Assembly: GCA_041653015.1 (NCBI GenBank)
Contig: JBAZGG010000017.1
Coordinates: 1-13,921, forward strand
Length of the DNA: 13,921 nt
Reading direction: 5' to 3'
DNA from: JBAZGG01 sp041653015
Lineage (GTDB): Bacteria > Bacillota_I > Bacilli_A > RFN20 > CAG-826
Part shown: positions 1 through 5,737 of the stretch, piece by piece
Numbering within the stretch: position 1 is the first letter of the stretch
How the letters are laid out: the number at the start of each line of letters is the position of its first letter
Program-made: the position numbers and the translations under genes
Notes under the pieces: model-generated
What the model saw: the letters and a program-made list of their open reading frames with translations, nothing else
What the model was told of the DNA's origin: nothing
Database searches by the model: none

Positions 1-49
1 GGGTTTTCTTATTCCTTCTTTTCGTGTTTTTCTTTTCTGGATAAAAAGT

Positions 50-55
50 TATAAT
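50..55 (+). promoter_or_regulatory. Possible -10 box (TATAAT) just before the glycosyltransferase start
   Basis: A perfect TATAAT overlaps the first ATG candidate. If used, transcription would start near 62-63, giving a leaderless message beginning at the third in-frame ATG (63). No good -35 is visible in the T-rich stretch 1-40, and there is no TGn extension, so the hexamer may be chance. Confidence 0.25.
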
Positions 56-1133
56 GATGGCTATGGAAAACAAAAAAATAATAATTCGCATGCTCTCCAA
101 TGCCGATTCGGTTGACGGACAAGGAGTGGGAAGCGCCTTTTTAGAACAGGTCGCTCTCGTCAAAGAGCAATCCGATATTTTTGATGTTTATGTCAACAAA
201 ATGCCCAAGCATGTCAAATCCGACATCGATCATGTGCACACCGTTCTTCCCAAGTACTACGTGAAGATGAATAGCAAGAAGAGACCGAGCGTGATCTATG
301 TTCATTTCTTACCCACCACCCTCGATGGTTCGATCAAGATGTGGAAGCCTCTTTTCAATATTTTTAAATGGTATGTCGTCAAGATGTATAGACGAGCGGA
401 TGAAATAGTGGTGGTCAATCCTATTTTCATCAATCCTCTGGTGGAGTTGGGCATCAAAAGAGAGGGAATCACATATATTCCTAACTATGTTAGCAAAGAG
501 CAATTTCATAAAATAGATAAAAATAGAGTGAGCGAGATCAGAAAAGAATACGGGATAAAAGAAAACGCTTTTGTCGTCATGGGATGCGGTCAGGTACAAA
601 CGCGAAAAGGCGTGCTCGATTACGTCGAAGTGGCGAAGATGAATCCCGATATCGAATTCATCTGGGCTGGCGGTTTTTCTTTCGGCTCGATGACGGATGG
701 ATATCAAGAGCTCAAAAAGGTTATGGATAACCCTCCGAGCAATGTTCATTTCATCGGCATTATAAAAAGAGATAGGATGAATGACATATTCAATATGTCT
801 GATGTTTTGTTCATGCCCTCGTTTAATGAGCTATTTCCGATGTCGATTCTCGAAGCGGTCAACTCTTCTAAGCCGGTTCTTCTTCGCGATTTAGATCTCT
901 ATAGAGACATCCTGTTTCTCAAATATCAAAAAGCGGTGGACAACGCTGGATTTTCTTCCATCGTCCGCAGATTAAAAGATGATCCGCAATTCTATCAGGA
1001 GTGCGCGAGAGATTCTGACTTCATCGCCAATTATTACTCCAAGGAGAATGTCGGTAAAATGTGGAGAGAGTATTATCCGCGAATTCTCAAGAAATTTATT
1101 GAAGGGCGAGCGAATAAAAAACAACCGCAGTAA
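54..1133 (+). CDS. GT4-family glycosyltransferase, probable glycolipid (diglycosyl-diacylglycerol) synthase
   Basis: A GT-B fold retaining glycosyltransferase of 359 residues. The N-terminal acceptor domain carries DGQGVGSAFLEQ (21-32), a pattern I associate with the processive glycolipid synthases of Firmicutes and Mollicutes (CpoA/DGS type). The C-terminal GT4 domain has the donor-site segment GQVQTRKG (179-186), GGFSFGSMTDGY (206-217) and the EX7E motif E259/E267 in NELFPMSILEA. Length fits the ~350-residue family. By analogy it would add a second hexose to monoglycosyl-diacylglycerol at the inner membrane face; the exact sugar and acceptor cannot be read from sequence. There is no signal peptide or transmembrane helix; membrane contact would come from the basic N-terminal domain. 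In-frame ATGs lie at 54, 57 and 63. None has a convincing Shine-Dalgarno site, and the start at 63 (MENKKIIIRML) looks most natural. A partner monoglycosyl synthase may lie upstream, outside the window. Confidence 0.85.
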   Translation: MMAMENKKIIIRMLSNADSVDGQGVGSAFLEQVALVKEQSDIFDVYVNKMPKHVKSDIDHVHTVLPKYYVKMNSKKRPSVIYVHFLPTTLDGSIKMWKPLFNIFKWYVVKMYRRADEIVVVNPIFINPLVELGIKREGITYIPNYVSKEQFHKIDKNRVSEIRKEYGIKENAFVVMGCGQVQTRKGVLDYVEVAKMNPDIEFIWAGGFSFGSMTDGYQELKKVMDNPPSNVHFIGIIKRDRMNDIFNMSDVLFMPSFNELFPMSILEAVNSSKPVLLRDLDLYRDILFLKYQKAVDNAGFSSIVRRLKDDPQFYQECARDSDFIANYYSKENVGKMWREYYPRILKKFIEGRANKKQPQ

Positions 1134-1150
1134 ACGGTTGTTTTATTTTT
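1118..1150. terminator. Bidirectional intrinsic terminator
   Basis: A perfect 10-bp stem: AAAACAACCG (1118-1127) pairs with CGGTTGTTTT (1135-1144) across a 7-nt loop. A T-rich run (1141-1151) follows on the + strand. On the - strand the A-run at 1116-1121 provides the matching U-tract. The stem spans the glycosyltransferase stop codon (1131-1133, in the loop). It lies 12 nt past the stop of the convergent small gene, so it can end both transcripts. Confidence 0.85.
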
Positions 1151-1155
1151 TAAAA

Positions 1156-1341
1156 TTAATTACTTTTTTTCTTTTCGAGACTTCCTCTCAGAAAGTCAGT
1201 GAACATCGATCCGGAAGAGTTTTTGCTCGTCTCCTCTTCCATTTCATTGTCGAGAAGATAGATATTATCGGAAGGAGAGTCGCCATAATCAGCATCATCT
1301 TTTTCTAATGGAAAGTATTTTTTCTCATCATTATATTCCAT
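1156..1341 (-). CDS. Small acidic hypothetical protein (61 aa)
   Basis: Not a recognised family. It encodes a hydrophilic 61-residue protein, strongly acidic through most of its length (rich in D and E, e.g. DNEMEEETS) and ending in a basic tail (SLEKKKSN). There is no membrane segment, signal peptide or cysteine, and it is probably largely disordered and cytoplasmic. The case for a real gene is the start context: on the - strand an AGGGGGAG Shine-Dalgarno sequence (1356-1349) lies 7 nt before the ATG. An extended -10 lies upstream, and a shared terminator lies directly after the stop. It is convergent with the glycosyltransferase and divergent from the heptose operon. The + strand frame across the same stretch (979-1308) has no ribosome site and overlaps the glycosyltransferase, so this strand is preferred. 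Function unknown. Confidence 0.65.
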   Translation of the reverse strand: MEYNDEKKYFPLEKDDADYGDSPSDNIYLLDNEMEEETSKNSSGSMFTDFLRGSLEKKKSN

Positions 1342-1375
1342 AAATTATCTCCCCCTAAACGCATTTACTAAATAC

Positions 1376-1384
1376 AATATATCA
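1376..1384 (-). promoter_or_regulatory. Extended -10 promoter for the small acidic gene
   Basis: Reading the - strand, TGATATATT fits the TGnTATAAT extended -10 form. A weak TTATTT lies 17 nt further upstream (1404-1399) as a possible -35. Transcription would start near 1369, about 28 nt before the ATG, leaving room for the strong Shine-Dalgarno site. Confidence 0.5.
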
Positions 1385-1516
1385 CAGAGAATAAATAAAA
1401 ATAAACTACGTTTTGTTCTATTTGCACTAAAATATTTTTACACCTTCCCCATTTTATCCAAAAGAAATTGTTTTTTTGATTTGAACCAATATCTTGTTAG
1501 AGCAAATTTCGTTTTA

Positions 1517-1525
1517 TGTTATAGT
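1517..1525 (+). promoter_or_regulatory. Extended -10 promoter of the heptose operon
   Basis: TGTTATAGT is an extended -10 (TGn plus TATAGT at 1520-1525). A weak -35-like TTAGAG (1497-1502) has a 17-nt spacer. The predicted start near 1532 leaves a leader of about 22 nt containing the AAGGAA ribosome site (1540-1545), 8 nt before the hddA ATG. This is the only clear promoter for the next four genes, which are tightly packed. Confidence 0.55.
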
Positions 1526-1553
1526 TAAAAAGTATTCTTAAGGAACATTTCTC

Positions 1554-2528
1554 ATGATTATTTCAAGAGCACCATTTAGAGTCAGCCTCTGCGGAGGTGG
1601 AAGCGACATCCCTTCATTTTATGAAAAATATGGGGGATGCGTCATTTCGACAACGATTAAGAAATATATGTATATCGCTATTCATCCTTCTTTTTATAGC
1701 GATGAAATCGTGCTCAAATATTCGGTGACTGAACGAGTTAAAAATTATCAGGATATCGATCACAAGATCTATCGAGCGACGCTCAGCAAGATGAACATCA
1801 AGGGCGTTGAGATCACTTCGATGGCCGATATTCCCAGCGGAACAGGTCTCGGCTCATCTTCAGCTTTTACTGTCGCTCTGCTGCTCGCCTTGCACACTTA
1901 TCAAAATAAATTCATCGCTAAGTATAAATTAGCGTGCGAAGCTTGCGATATCGAAATAAAAGATTTGGGCAATCCGATCGGCAAGCAAGATCAATTCGCC
2001 TCAGCTTTTGGCGGATTGAACTATTACGAGTTCACGCCTAGTGGTTTCGTCAAAGTCGAACCGGTTGTCATGAAACCTGAATCATATGCTCAACTAGAAA
2101 GAAATCTACTCCTTTTCTACACTGGAAAAATTCATGATGCGAACAAGATTTTGGCAGAGCAAACTGACAATATCAAAAAGAGTGATGGCGAAGTTAAATC
2201 TCTGATTAAATTGACGAAGTTAACCAAAAAGCTCAAAGAGGAACTGAGCAAAAACAATATCGATTATGTCGGAAAAATTTTAAAAGAGTCATGGGAGATT
2301 AAAAAAGAATTAGCGAGCGGGATATCCACTCCATTCATCGATAAATATTATGAAAAAGCTCTGAGAGCAGGGGCGAGCGGTGGCAAGCTATTGGGCGCTG
2401 GTGGTGGAGGTTTTCTCCTTTTCTATGCGAAAGAAGAAAAGCAAGCCGCGGTTCGAAAAGCGCTCAAAGATCTCCGCGAGATGAAGTTTGAGTTCGATAA
2501 TTCGGGAGCCTCGATCGTTCACATCTAA
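1554..2528 (+). CDS. hddA: GHMP kinase: D-glycero-D-manno-heptose 7-phosphate 1-kinase
   Basis: 324 residues, full length for a GHMP-family heptose kinase. It is expected to phosphorylate D-glycero-alpha-D-manno-heptose 7-phosphate at C1 with ATP, giving the 1,7-bisphosphate. The N-terminal MIISRAPFRVSLCGGGSD (1-18) is typical of HddA. The ATP-binding motif PSGTGLGSSSA spans 94-104, GNPIGKQDQ (139-147) carries the likely catalytic Asp146, and the third GHMP motif ASGGKLLGAGGGGFLLF spans 274-290. The start is fixed by a good ribosome site and a perfect family N terminus. It is first in the operon, and the next gene starts 3 nt after its stop. The neighbours supply the preceding isomerase and the following phosphatase and nucleotidyltransferase, which supports the heptose role over galactokinase, mevalonate kinase or fucokinase. 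The protein is soluble and cytoplasmic. Confidence 0.88.
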   Translation: MIISRAPFRVSLCGGGSDIPSFYEKYGGCVISTTIKKYMYIAIHPSFYSDEIVLKYSVTERVKNYQDIDHKIYRATLSKMNIKGVEITSMADIPSGTGLGSSSAFTVALLLALHTYQNKFIAKYKLACEACDIEIKDLGNPIGKQDQFASAFGGLNYYEFTPSGFVKVEPVVMKPESYAQLERNLLLFYTGKIHDANKILAEQTDNIKKSDGEVKSLIKLTKLTKKLKEELSKNNIDYVGKILKESWEIKKELASGISTPFIDKYYEKALRAGASGGKLLGAGGGGFLLFYAKEEKQAAVRKALKDLREMKFEFDNSGASIVHI

Positions 2529-2531
2529 TTT

Positions 2532-3824
2532 ATGAAAGCAGTAATTATGGCTGGCGGTCAGGGTACGCGCTTGAAAGAAATTACAGGCGATGATATTCCA
2601 AAACCGATGATTAAAATATGCGACAAACCCATTTTAGAACATCAAATAATCAATCTCATCCATTACGGCATTAAAGATTTTATCTTTATCGTCGGATACA
2701 AGAATGATGTCATCAAGGATTATTTTGGCGATGGCACCAGATATGGCGCATCCATCAAATACATCGTTGAAGAGACTCCGTTAGGAACAGCTGGGGCGCT
2801 ATATTACCTCAAAGGAGAGGATGATGATTTCATCCTTTTATTCGGTGATTTGATGCTCGATATCGCTTGGGATCGCTTCATCTCTTTTCATAGAGAGAAA
2901 CAAGCTCTCGTCTCGCTCTTTGCGCACCCCAATTCTCATCCTTTTGATAGCGATCTCATCAATCGAGATGATGAAGACATTCTCATCTCTTTCGATTCCA
3001 AGAGCAATGTTCGAAATTATTTTTATCCCAATCTCGTCAACGCCGGTGTCTATATCGTTTCACCCAAATCTCTCAAGGTGTTAAAAACACTACAGAAAGT
3101 TGATTTTGAAAAAGAGTTTTTAAATGGATTAATCCCTTCGAAAAAAATATGTGTCTATCGCTCGAGCGAATATGTGAAGGATGTCGGTACCCCTGAGCGT
3201 TATTATCTAGTGACTGACGATTATAAAAATGGCATCATCGCCAAAAAGAATCTATCGAATAAACAGAAATGCATCTTCGTCGATCGAGATGGAACGATAA
3301 ACAAATTTGTTGGTTTCTTAACCAATATTGACGATTTAAGTCTCATCGCTCGAGCAGCAGAAGCTGTCAAGATGGTCAATCATTCCGAATATCTTATCAT
3401 CGTCATCACAAATCAACCGGTCATCGCTCGTGGCGAGGTGACCTTTGCGCAGATGAAAGACATCCACAATAAGATGGAAACTCTTTTGGGCAGAGAAGGA
3501 GCTTATCTCGACGATATATCTTTTTGTCCACATCATCCCGATAGAGGTTTTGAAGGCGAAGTGCCGGAATTAAAAATAGTGTGCGAATGCCGCAAACCAA
3601 AAATCGGACAGCTTCTAAAAGAGCAAGCGAAGTTCAATATCGATTTTAAACAATCATATATGATCGGCGACTCAATGCAAGACATTCAAACGGGCGTCAA
3701 TGCTGGGGTCAAGACTATCCTTCTTTCCTGTGGCGCGCCGATTAGAACTGATTACTACAAAGTCGAACCGGATGATAAAGTTTTTGATTTATATGATGCA
3801 ATTGCTAGAATATTAAAGAAATAA
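2532..3824 (+). CDS. Fused heptose 1-phosphate nucleotidyltransferase / heptose 1,7-bisphosphate 7-phosphatase
   Basis: A two-domain enzyme of 430 residues. Residues 1-~232 are a sugar nucleotidyltransferase (HddC-like): GGQGTRL (8-14), P23-K24-P25 after it, VEETPLGTAGAL (79-90), the metal-site GD at 105-106 and the closing VKDVGTPERY (215-224). Residues ~245-430 are a GmhB-type HAD-IIIA phosphatase: D251-R-D253-G, TNQ at 293-295, zinc-loop ligands C332/H334 and C351/C353, then GDSMQD with D380 and D384. It would remove the 7-phosphate from heptose 1,7-bisphosphate and then attach a nucleotide to the 1-phosphate. GDP is expected from HddC kinship, but the base is not provable here. The start is 3 nt after hddA with no separate ribosome site, suggesting translational coupling. 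Both domains look intact. Similar fusions occur in other Gram-positive anaerobes, as I recall. Confidence 0.88.
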   Translation: MKAVIMAGGQGTRLKEITGDDIPKPMIKICDKPILEHQIINLIHYGIKDFIFIVGYKNDVIKDYFGDGTRYGASIKYIVEETPLGTAGALYYLKGEDDDFILLFGDLMLDIAWDRFISFHREKQALVSLFAHPNSHPFDSDLINRDDEDILISFDSKSNVRNYFYPNLVNAGVYIVSPKSLKVLKTLQKVDFEKEFLNGLIPSKKICVYRSSEYVKDVGTPERYYLVTDDYKNGIIAKKNLSNKQKCIFVDRDGTINKFVGFLTNIDDLSLIARAAEAVKMVNHSEYLIIVITNQPVIARGEVTFAQMKDIHNKMETLLGREGAYLDDISFCPHHPDRGFEGEVPELKIVCECRKPKIGQLLKEQAKFNIDFKQSYMIGDSMQDIQTGVNAGVKTILLSCGAPIRTDYYKVEPDDKVFDLYDAIARILKK

Positions 3825-3837
3825 AGAGGACAGCAAA

Positions 3838-4407
3838 ATGGATTTTAAAAAAGAGATCAAGGCATATTATGCTAGTCTCATCGACACCATTCAAAAATTG
3901 GATATCGATGAATTAAATGAAGTGATGAATGTCATTTTGGCTCATTATAAAAAAGGCAGCGATATCTATGTTTTTGGCAATGGTGGTTCGTCCGCTACCG
4001 CCTCGCACATGATGGTGGATTTCAATAAGGGCGCTTGTCTCAACGCTGAGCAGAAATTCAATTTTCATTGTCTTAATGACAATGTTCCAACTTTAATGGC
4101 CATTGCTAACGATCTATCATTCGATGATGTTTTTGCTTATCAACTTCATCATCGATTGACAAAAGACGATTTAGTCATCGCCATCTCCGGAAGCGGAAAT
4201 AGCAAGAATATTATCAAAGCAGTTGAATACGCTAAAAGCATGTCTTGCCAAGTGATCGGCATCACCGGCTACAGCGGTGGGAAGTTATTTTCTTTAGCGG
4301 ATTATCACATGCACGCACCTATTAGCGATATGCAGATCGTCGAAGATGTTCATATGTCCTTCGATCACATGATGATGCATATATTCACTCATTTTCTCTC
4401 AAAATAA
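3838..4407 (+). CDS. gmhA: SIS-domain phosphoheptose isomerase (GmhA-like)
   Basis: 189 residues, the normal GmhA length. It should convert sedoheptulose 7-phosphate to D-glycero-D-manno-heptose 7-phosphate, the entry step of the pathway. SIS phosphate-binding motifs are FGNGGSSA (46-53) and ISGSGNSKN (116-124); the C-terminal helix is IVEDVHMSFDHMM (167-179). Aligned from memory to E. coli GmhA, whose zinc ligands are H61, E65, Q172 and H180, this protein has H57, D61, E169 and H177: two histidines kept, Glu changed to Asp and Gln changed to Glu. The usual STSGNS loop reads GSGNS. It is therefore either a divergent isomerase or another SIS aldose-ketose isomerase. An AGAGGA ribosome site precedes the start, 13 nt after the fusion gene. 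Context makes the heptose role likely. Confidence 0.78.
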   Translation: MDFKKEIKAYYASLIDTIQKLDIDELNEVMNVILAHYKKGSDIYVFGNGGSSATASHMMVDFNKGACLNAEQKFNFHCLNDNVPTLMAIANDLSFDDVFAYQLHHRLTKDDLVIAISGSGNSKNIIKAVEYAKSMSCQVIGITGYSGGKLFSLADYHMHAPISDMQIVEDVHMSFDHMMMHIFTHFLSK

Positions 4408-4419
4408 AGGCATGCAATT

Positions 4420-5385
4420 ATGAAAGTTTTAATCACTGGTGCAGGTGGCGTTGTCGGCTCATGTCTCATCGAAAAACTCTTTAATGATGGCGAAGATGTG
4501 CTCGGCACCTATTTCACACCGACGACGGATATCTCAGAGATAAATCGCAGCATTCGCATGGCGGAATGCGATGTTCGCGATGAGTCGAGAGTCAATCGCA
4601 TCATCACCGAGTTCAAACCTGATGTGATCTATCATTTAGCCGCGCAATCGCGACCTCCTGTCTCCTGGGAAAAACCGCTGGAGACGATGGATATCAACGT
4701 CGGTGGAACAATCAATATTTTTGAATGCATCCGCCATCTGAAAGAGAGGGATAAGAACTTTGATCCCGTCATCGTTGTCGCTTGTTCTAGCGCAGCGTAT
4801 GGAGAGACTATTTCTAAACTTCCAGAAGGCACCCTTGTCAGCGAACACGAAGAATTTATGCCTCTTTCCCCATATGCGGTTTCAAAAGCGGGACAAGATT
4901 ATCTATCTTTTCAATACAATCGAAATTATGGTTTAAAAACCATTCGCGCCAGAATTTTTAATACGACCGGCCCTAAAAAATTGTTGGATGTCACCGGCGA
5001 TTTGACTCATCGCGCTGTCGAAGCCAAACAGCTTGGACAAAAGACGATTAAGGTTGGCAATCTATCGACGATAAGGGCAATTTTAGATGTGCGAGATCTG
5101 TGCAGCGCGCTCATTCTTTTATCGAAAAAAGGAATAGCGGGCGAGGCCTATAATATCTGCAGTAAAACGACGATTGTGATGAGCGATATCATCCCCATCA
5201 TCGAAAAAGTCTTGAAGATGAAACTGAATGTCGAAGTCGATAGATCACTGCTGCGCCCCTCCGATGAAAAGTTATACGCAGGCGATATCACAAAGTTAGT
5301 TAAAACGACTGGGTGGAAGCAACGCTATCGATACGAAGACACTGTAGCGAATTGTGTCGCTTACTGGCAAAATCACCTGAAATAA
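4420..5385 (+). CDS. Extended SDR nucleotide-sugar reductase/epimerase (GDP-sugar type)
   Basis: 321 residues with an N-terminal Rossmann fold and a C-terminal sugar-nucleotide domain. The dinucleotide loop is TGAGGVVGS (6-14), an acidic D51-V-R patch follows, and HLAAQSRPPVSW lies at 72-83. The catalytic Ser/Thr region is CSSAAYG (122-128), and the YxxxK pair is Y152/K156. The sequence resembles the GDP-mannose 4,6-dehydratase / GDP-6-deoxy-lyxo-hexulose reductase (Rmd, DmhB) branch. Dehydratases carry a Glu after the Ser/Thr (STSELYG), and here that position is Ala125, which favours a reductase or epimerase. It lies 12 nt after the isomerase as the last operon gene, so it probably modifies the NDP-heptose made by the other three enzymes. 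No 4,6-dehydratase partner is visible, so the exact reaction is open. Soluble and cytoplasmic. Confidence 0.75.
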   Translation: MKVLITGAGGVVGSCLIEKLFNDGEDVLGTYFTPTTDISEINRSIRMAECDVRDESRVNRIITEFKPDVIYHLAAQSRPPVSWEKPLETMDINVGGTINIFECIRHLKERDKNFDPVIVVACSSAAYGETISKLPEGTLVSEHEEFMPLSPYAVSKAGQDYLSFQYNRNYGLKTIRARIFNTTGPKKLLDVTGDLTHRAVEAKQLGQKTIKVGNLSTIRAILDVRDLCSALILLSKKGIAGEAYNICSKTTIVMSDIIPIIEKVLKMKLNVEVDRSLLRPSDEKLYAGDITKLVKTTGWKQRYRYEDTVANCVAYWQNHLK

Positions 5386-5440
5386 CATATCATCGCTTTC
5401 TTAATTCTAGAGTATTAATATGTCCTTTTCTTCATTCTTG

Positions 5441-5449
5441 TGCTATATT
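5441..5449 (+). promoter_or_regulatory. Extended -10 promoter for the 72-residue orphan gene
   Basis: TGCTATATT matches TGnTATAAT (hexamer 5444-5449). No clear -35 is seen. Transcription would begin near 5456, only about 5 nt before the ATG at 5461, giving a leaderless or near-leaderless message. That agrees with the absence of a Shine-Dalgarno site. Confidence 0.45.
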
Positions 5450-5460
5450 TCATTACAATT

Positions 5461-5679
5461 ATGAAATTGAAAGATTACGAATGCCCCAAATATGATCTAT
5501 TGCGAATTATTGTCACTAATAAGACGTTGACAAAAGTTCACATTTTGAACGATTACATCACATTGGGTGAAGCCAAGTCTCTCTTTGGGCTATATGAGAT
5601 TTGTCGCGTTGCGGATGATGACAAAAATGGCATTACACAGATCGCCGTTTATGAAAACAGAACCGCTAAAATGAACTAG
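5461..5679 (+). CDS. Hypothetical small protein (72 aa)
   Basis: No recognised family. From the ATG at 5461 it encodes 72 residues beginning MKLKDYECPKYDLLRI and ending YENRTAKMN. It is a mixed, non-membrane sequence with alternating hydrophobic and polar stretches (LRIIVTNKT, KVHILNDYITLG, ITQIAVYEN), suggesting a small alpha/beta or beta-rich fold. It has two cysteines (C8, C48) and no signal peptide. A GTG at 5440 is in frame, but it lies inside the likely -10 box and lacks a ribosome site, so ATG 5461 is preferred. It stands alone between the heptose operon and the ABC genes, with 75 nt before and 58 nt after. Codon use matches its neighbours. Possible roles such as a regulator or a substrate of the adjacent transporter are speculation. 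Confidence 0.55.
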   Translation: MKLKDYECPKYDLLRIIVTNKTLTKVHILNDYITLGEAKSLFGLYEICRVADDDKNGITQIAVYENRTAKMN

Positions 5680-5695
5680 AGCATTAGATTTCAAG

Positions 5696-5723
5696 TTGAA
5701 TATTCAGCAATTAGTGGTATGAT
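5696..5723 (+). promoter_or_regulatory. Promoter of the ABC transporter operon
   Basis: The best-formed promoter in the window: -35 TTGAAT (5696-5701), a 16-nt spacer and an extended -10 TGGTATGAT (5715-5723). Initiation is expected near 5730, leaving a leader of about 8 nt before ATG 5738. No Shine-Dalgarno site is present, so translation would start on a near-leaderless RNA. Confidence 0.65.
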
Positions 5724-5735
5724 TTCTATCATATC
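5716..5735. promoter_or_regulatory. Palindrome over the -10 and start site of the ABC operon (candidate operator)
   Basis: TATGAT (5718-5723), a TTCT spacer and ATCATA (5728-5733) form a perfect 6-bp inverted repeat. The repeat extends to 5716-5735 through one G-T pair and one G-C pair. It covers the -10 box and the predicted transcription start, where a dimeric repressor would be expected to bind. Confidence 0.4.
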
Positions 5736-5737
5736 TT

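Noticed and set aside
309..749. 146-codon open frame on the - strand
   Set aside because: Lies wholly inside the glycosyltransferase gene, antisense to its conserved motifs; no ribosome site or family match.
979..1308. 109-codon + strand frame
   Set aside because: Overlaps the glycosyltransferase C terminus, crosses the terminator and is antisense to the better supported small - strand gene.
1429..1438. AAAATATTTT palindrome in the divergent intergenic region
   Set aside because: A/T-only symmetry in AT-rich DNA is expected by chance.
4632..4848. Two overlapping - strand frames
   Set aside because: Shadows of the SDR gene with no start signals.
4420..5385. Calling the SDR a GDP-mannose 4,6-dehydratase
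   Set aside because: The catalytic Glu of that enzyme is Ala here; a general reductase/epimerase call is safer.
5401..5418. Imperfect inverted repeat after the SDR gene as a terminator
   Set aside because: Stem is short, AT-only at the base and mismatched, with no T-tract.
5313..5495. 60-codon + strand frame
   Set aside because: Begins inside the SDR gene and overlaps the orphan gene; no ribosome site.
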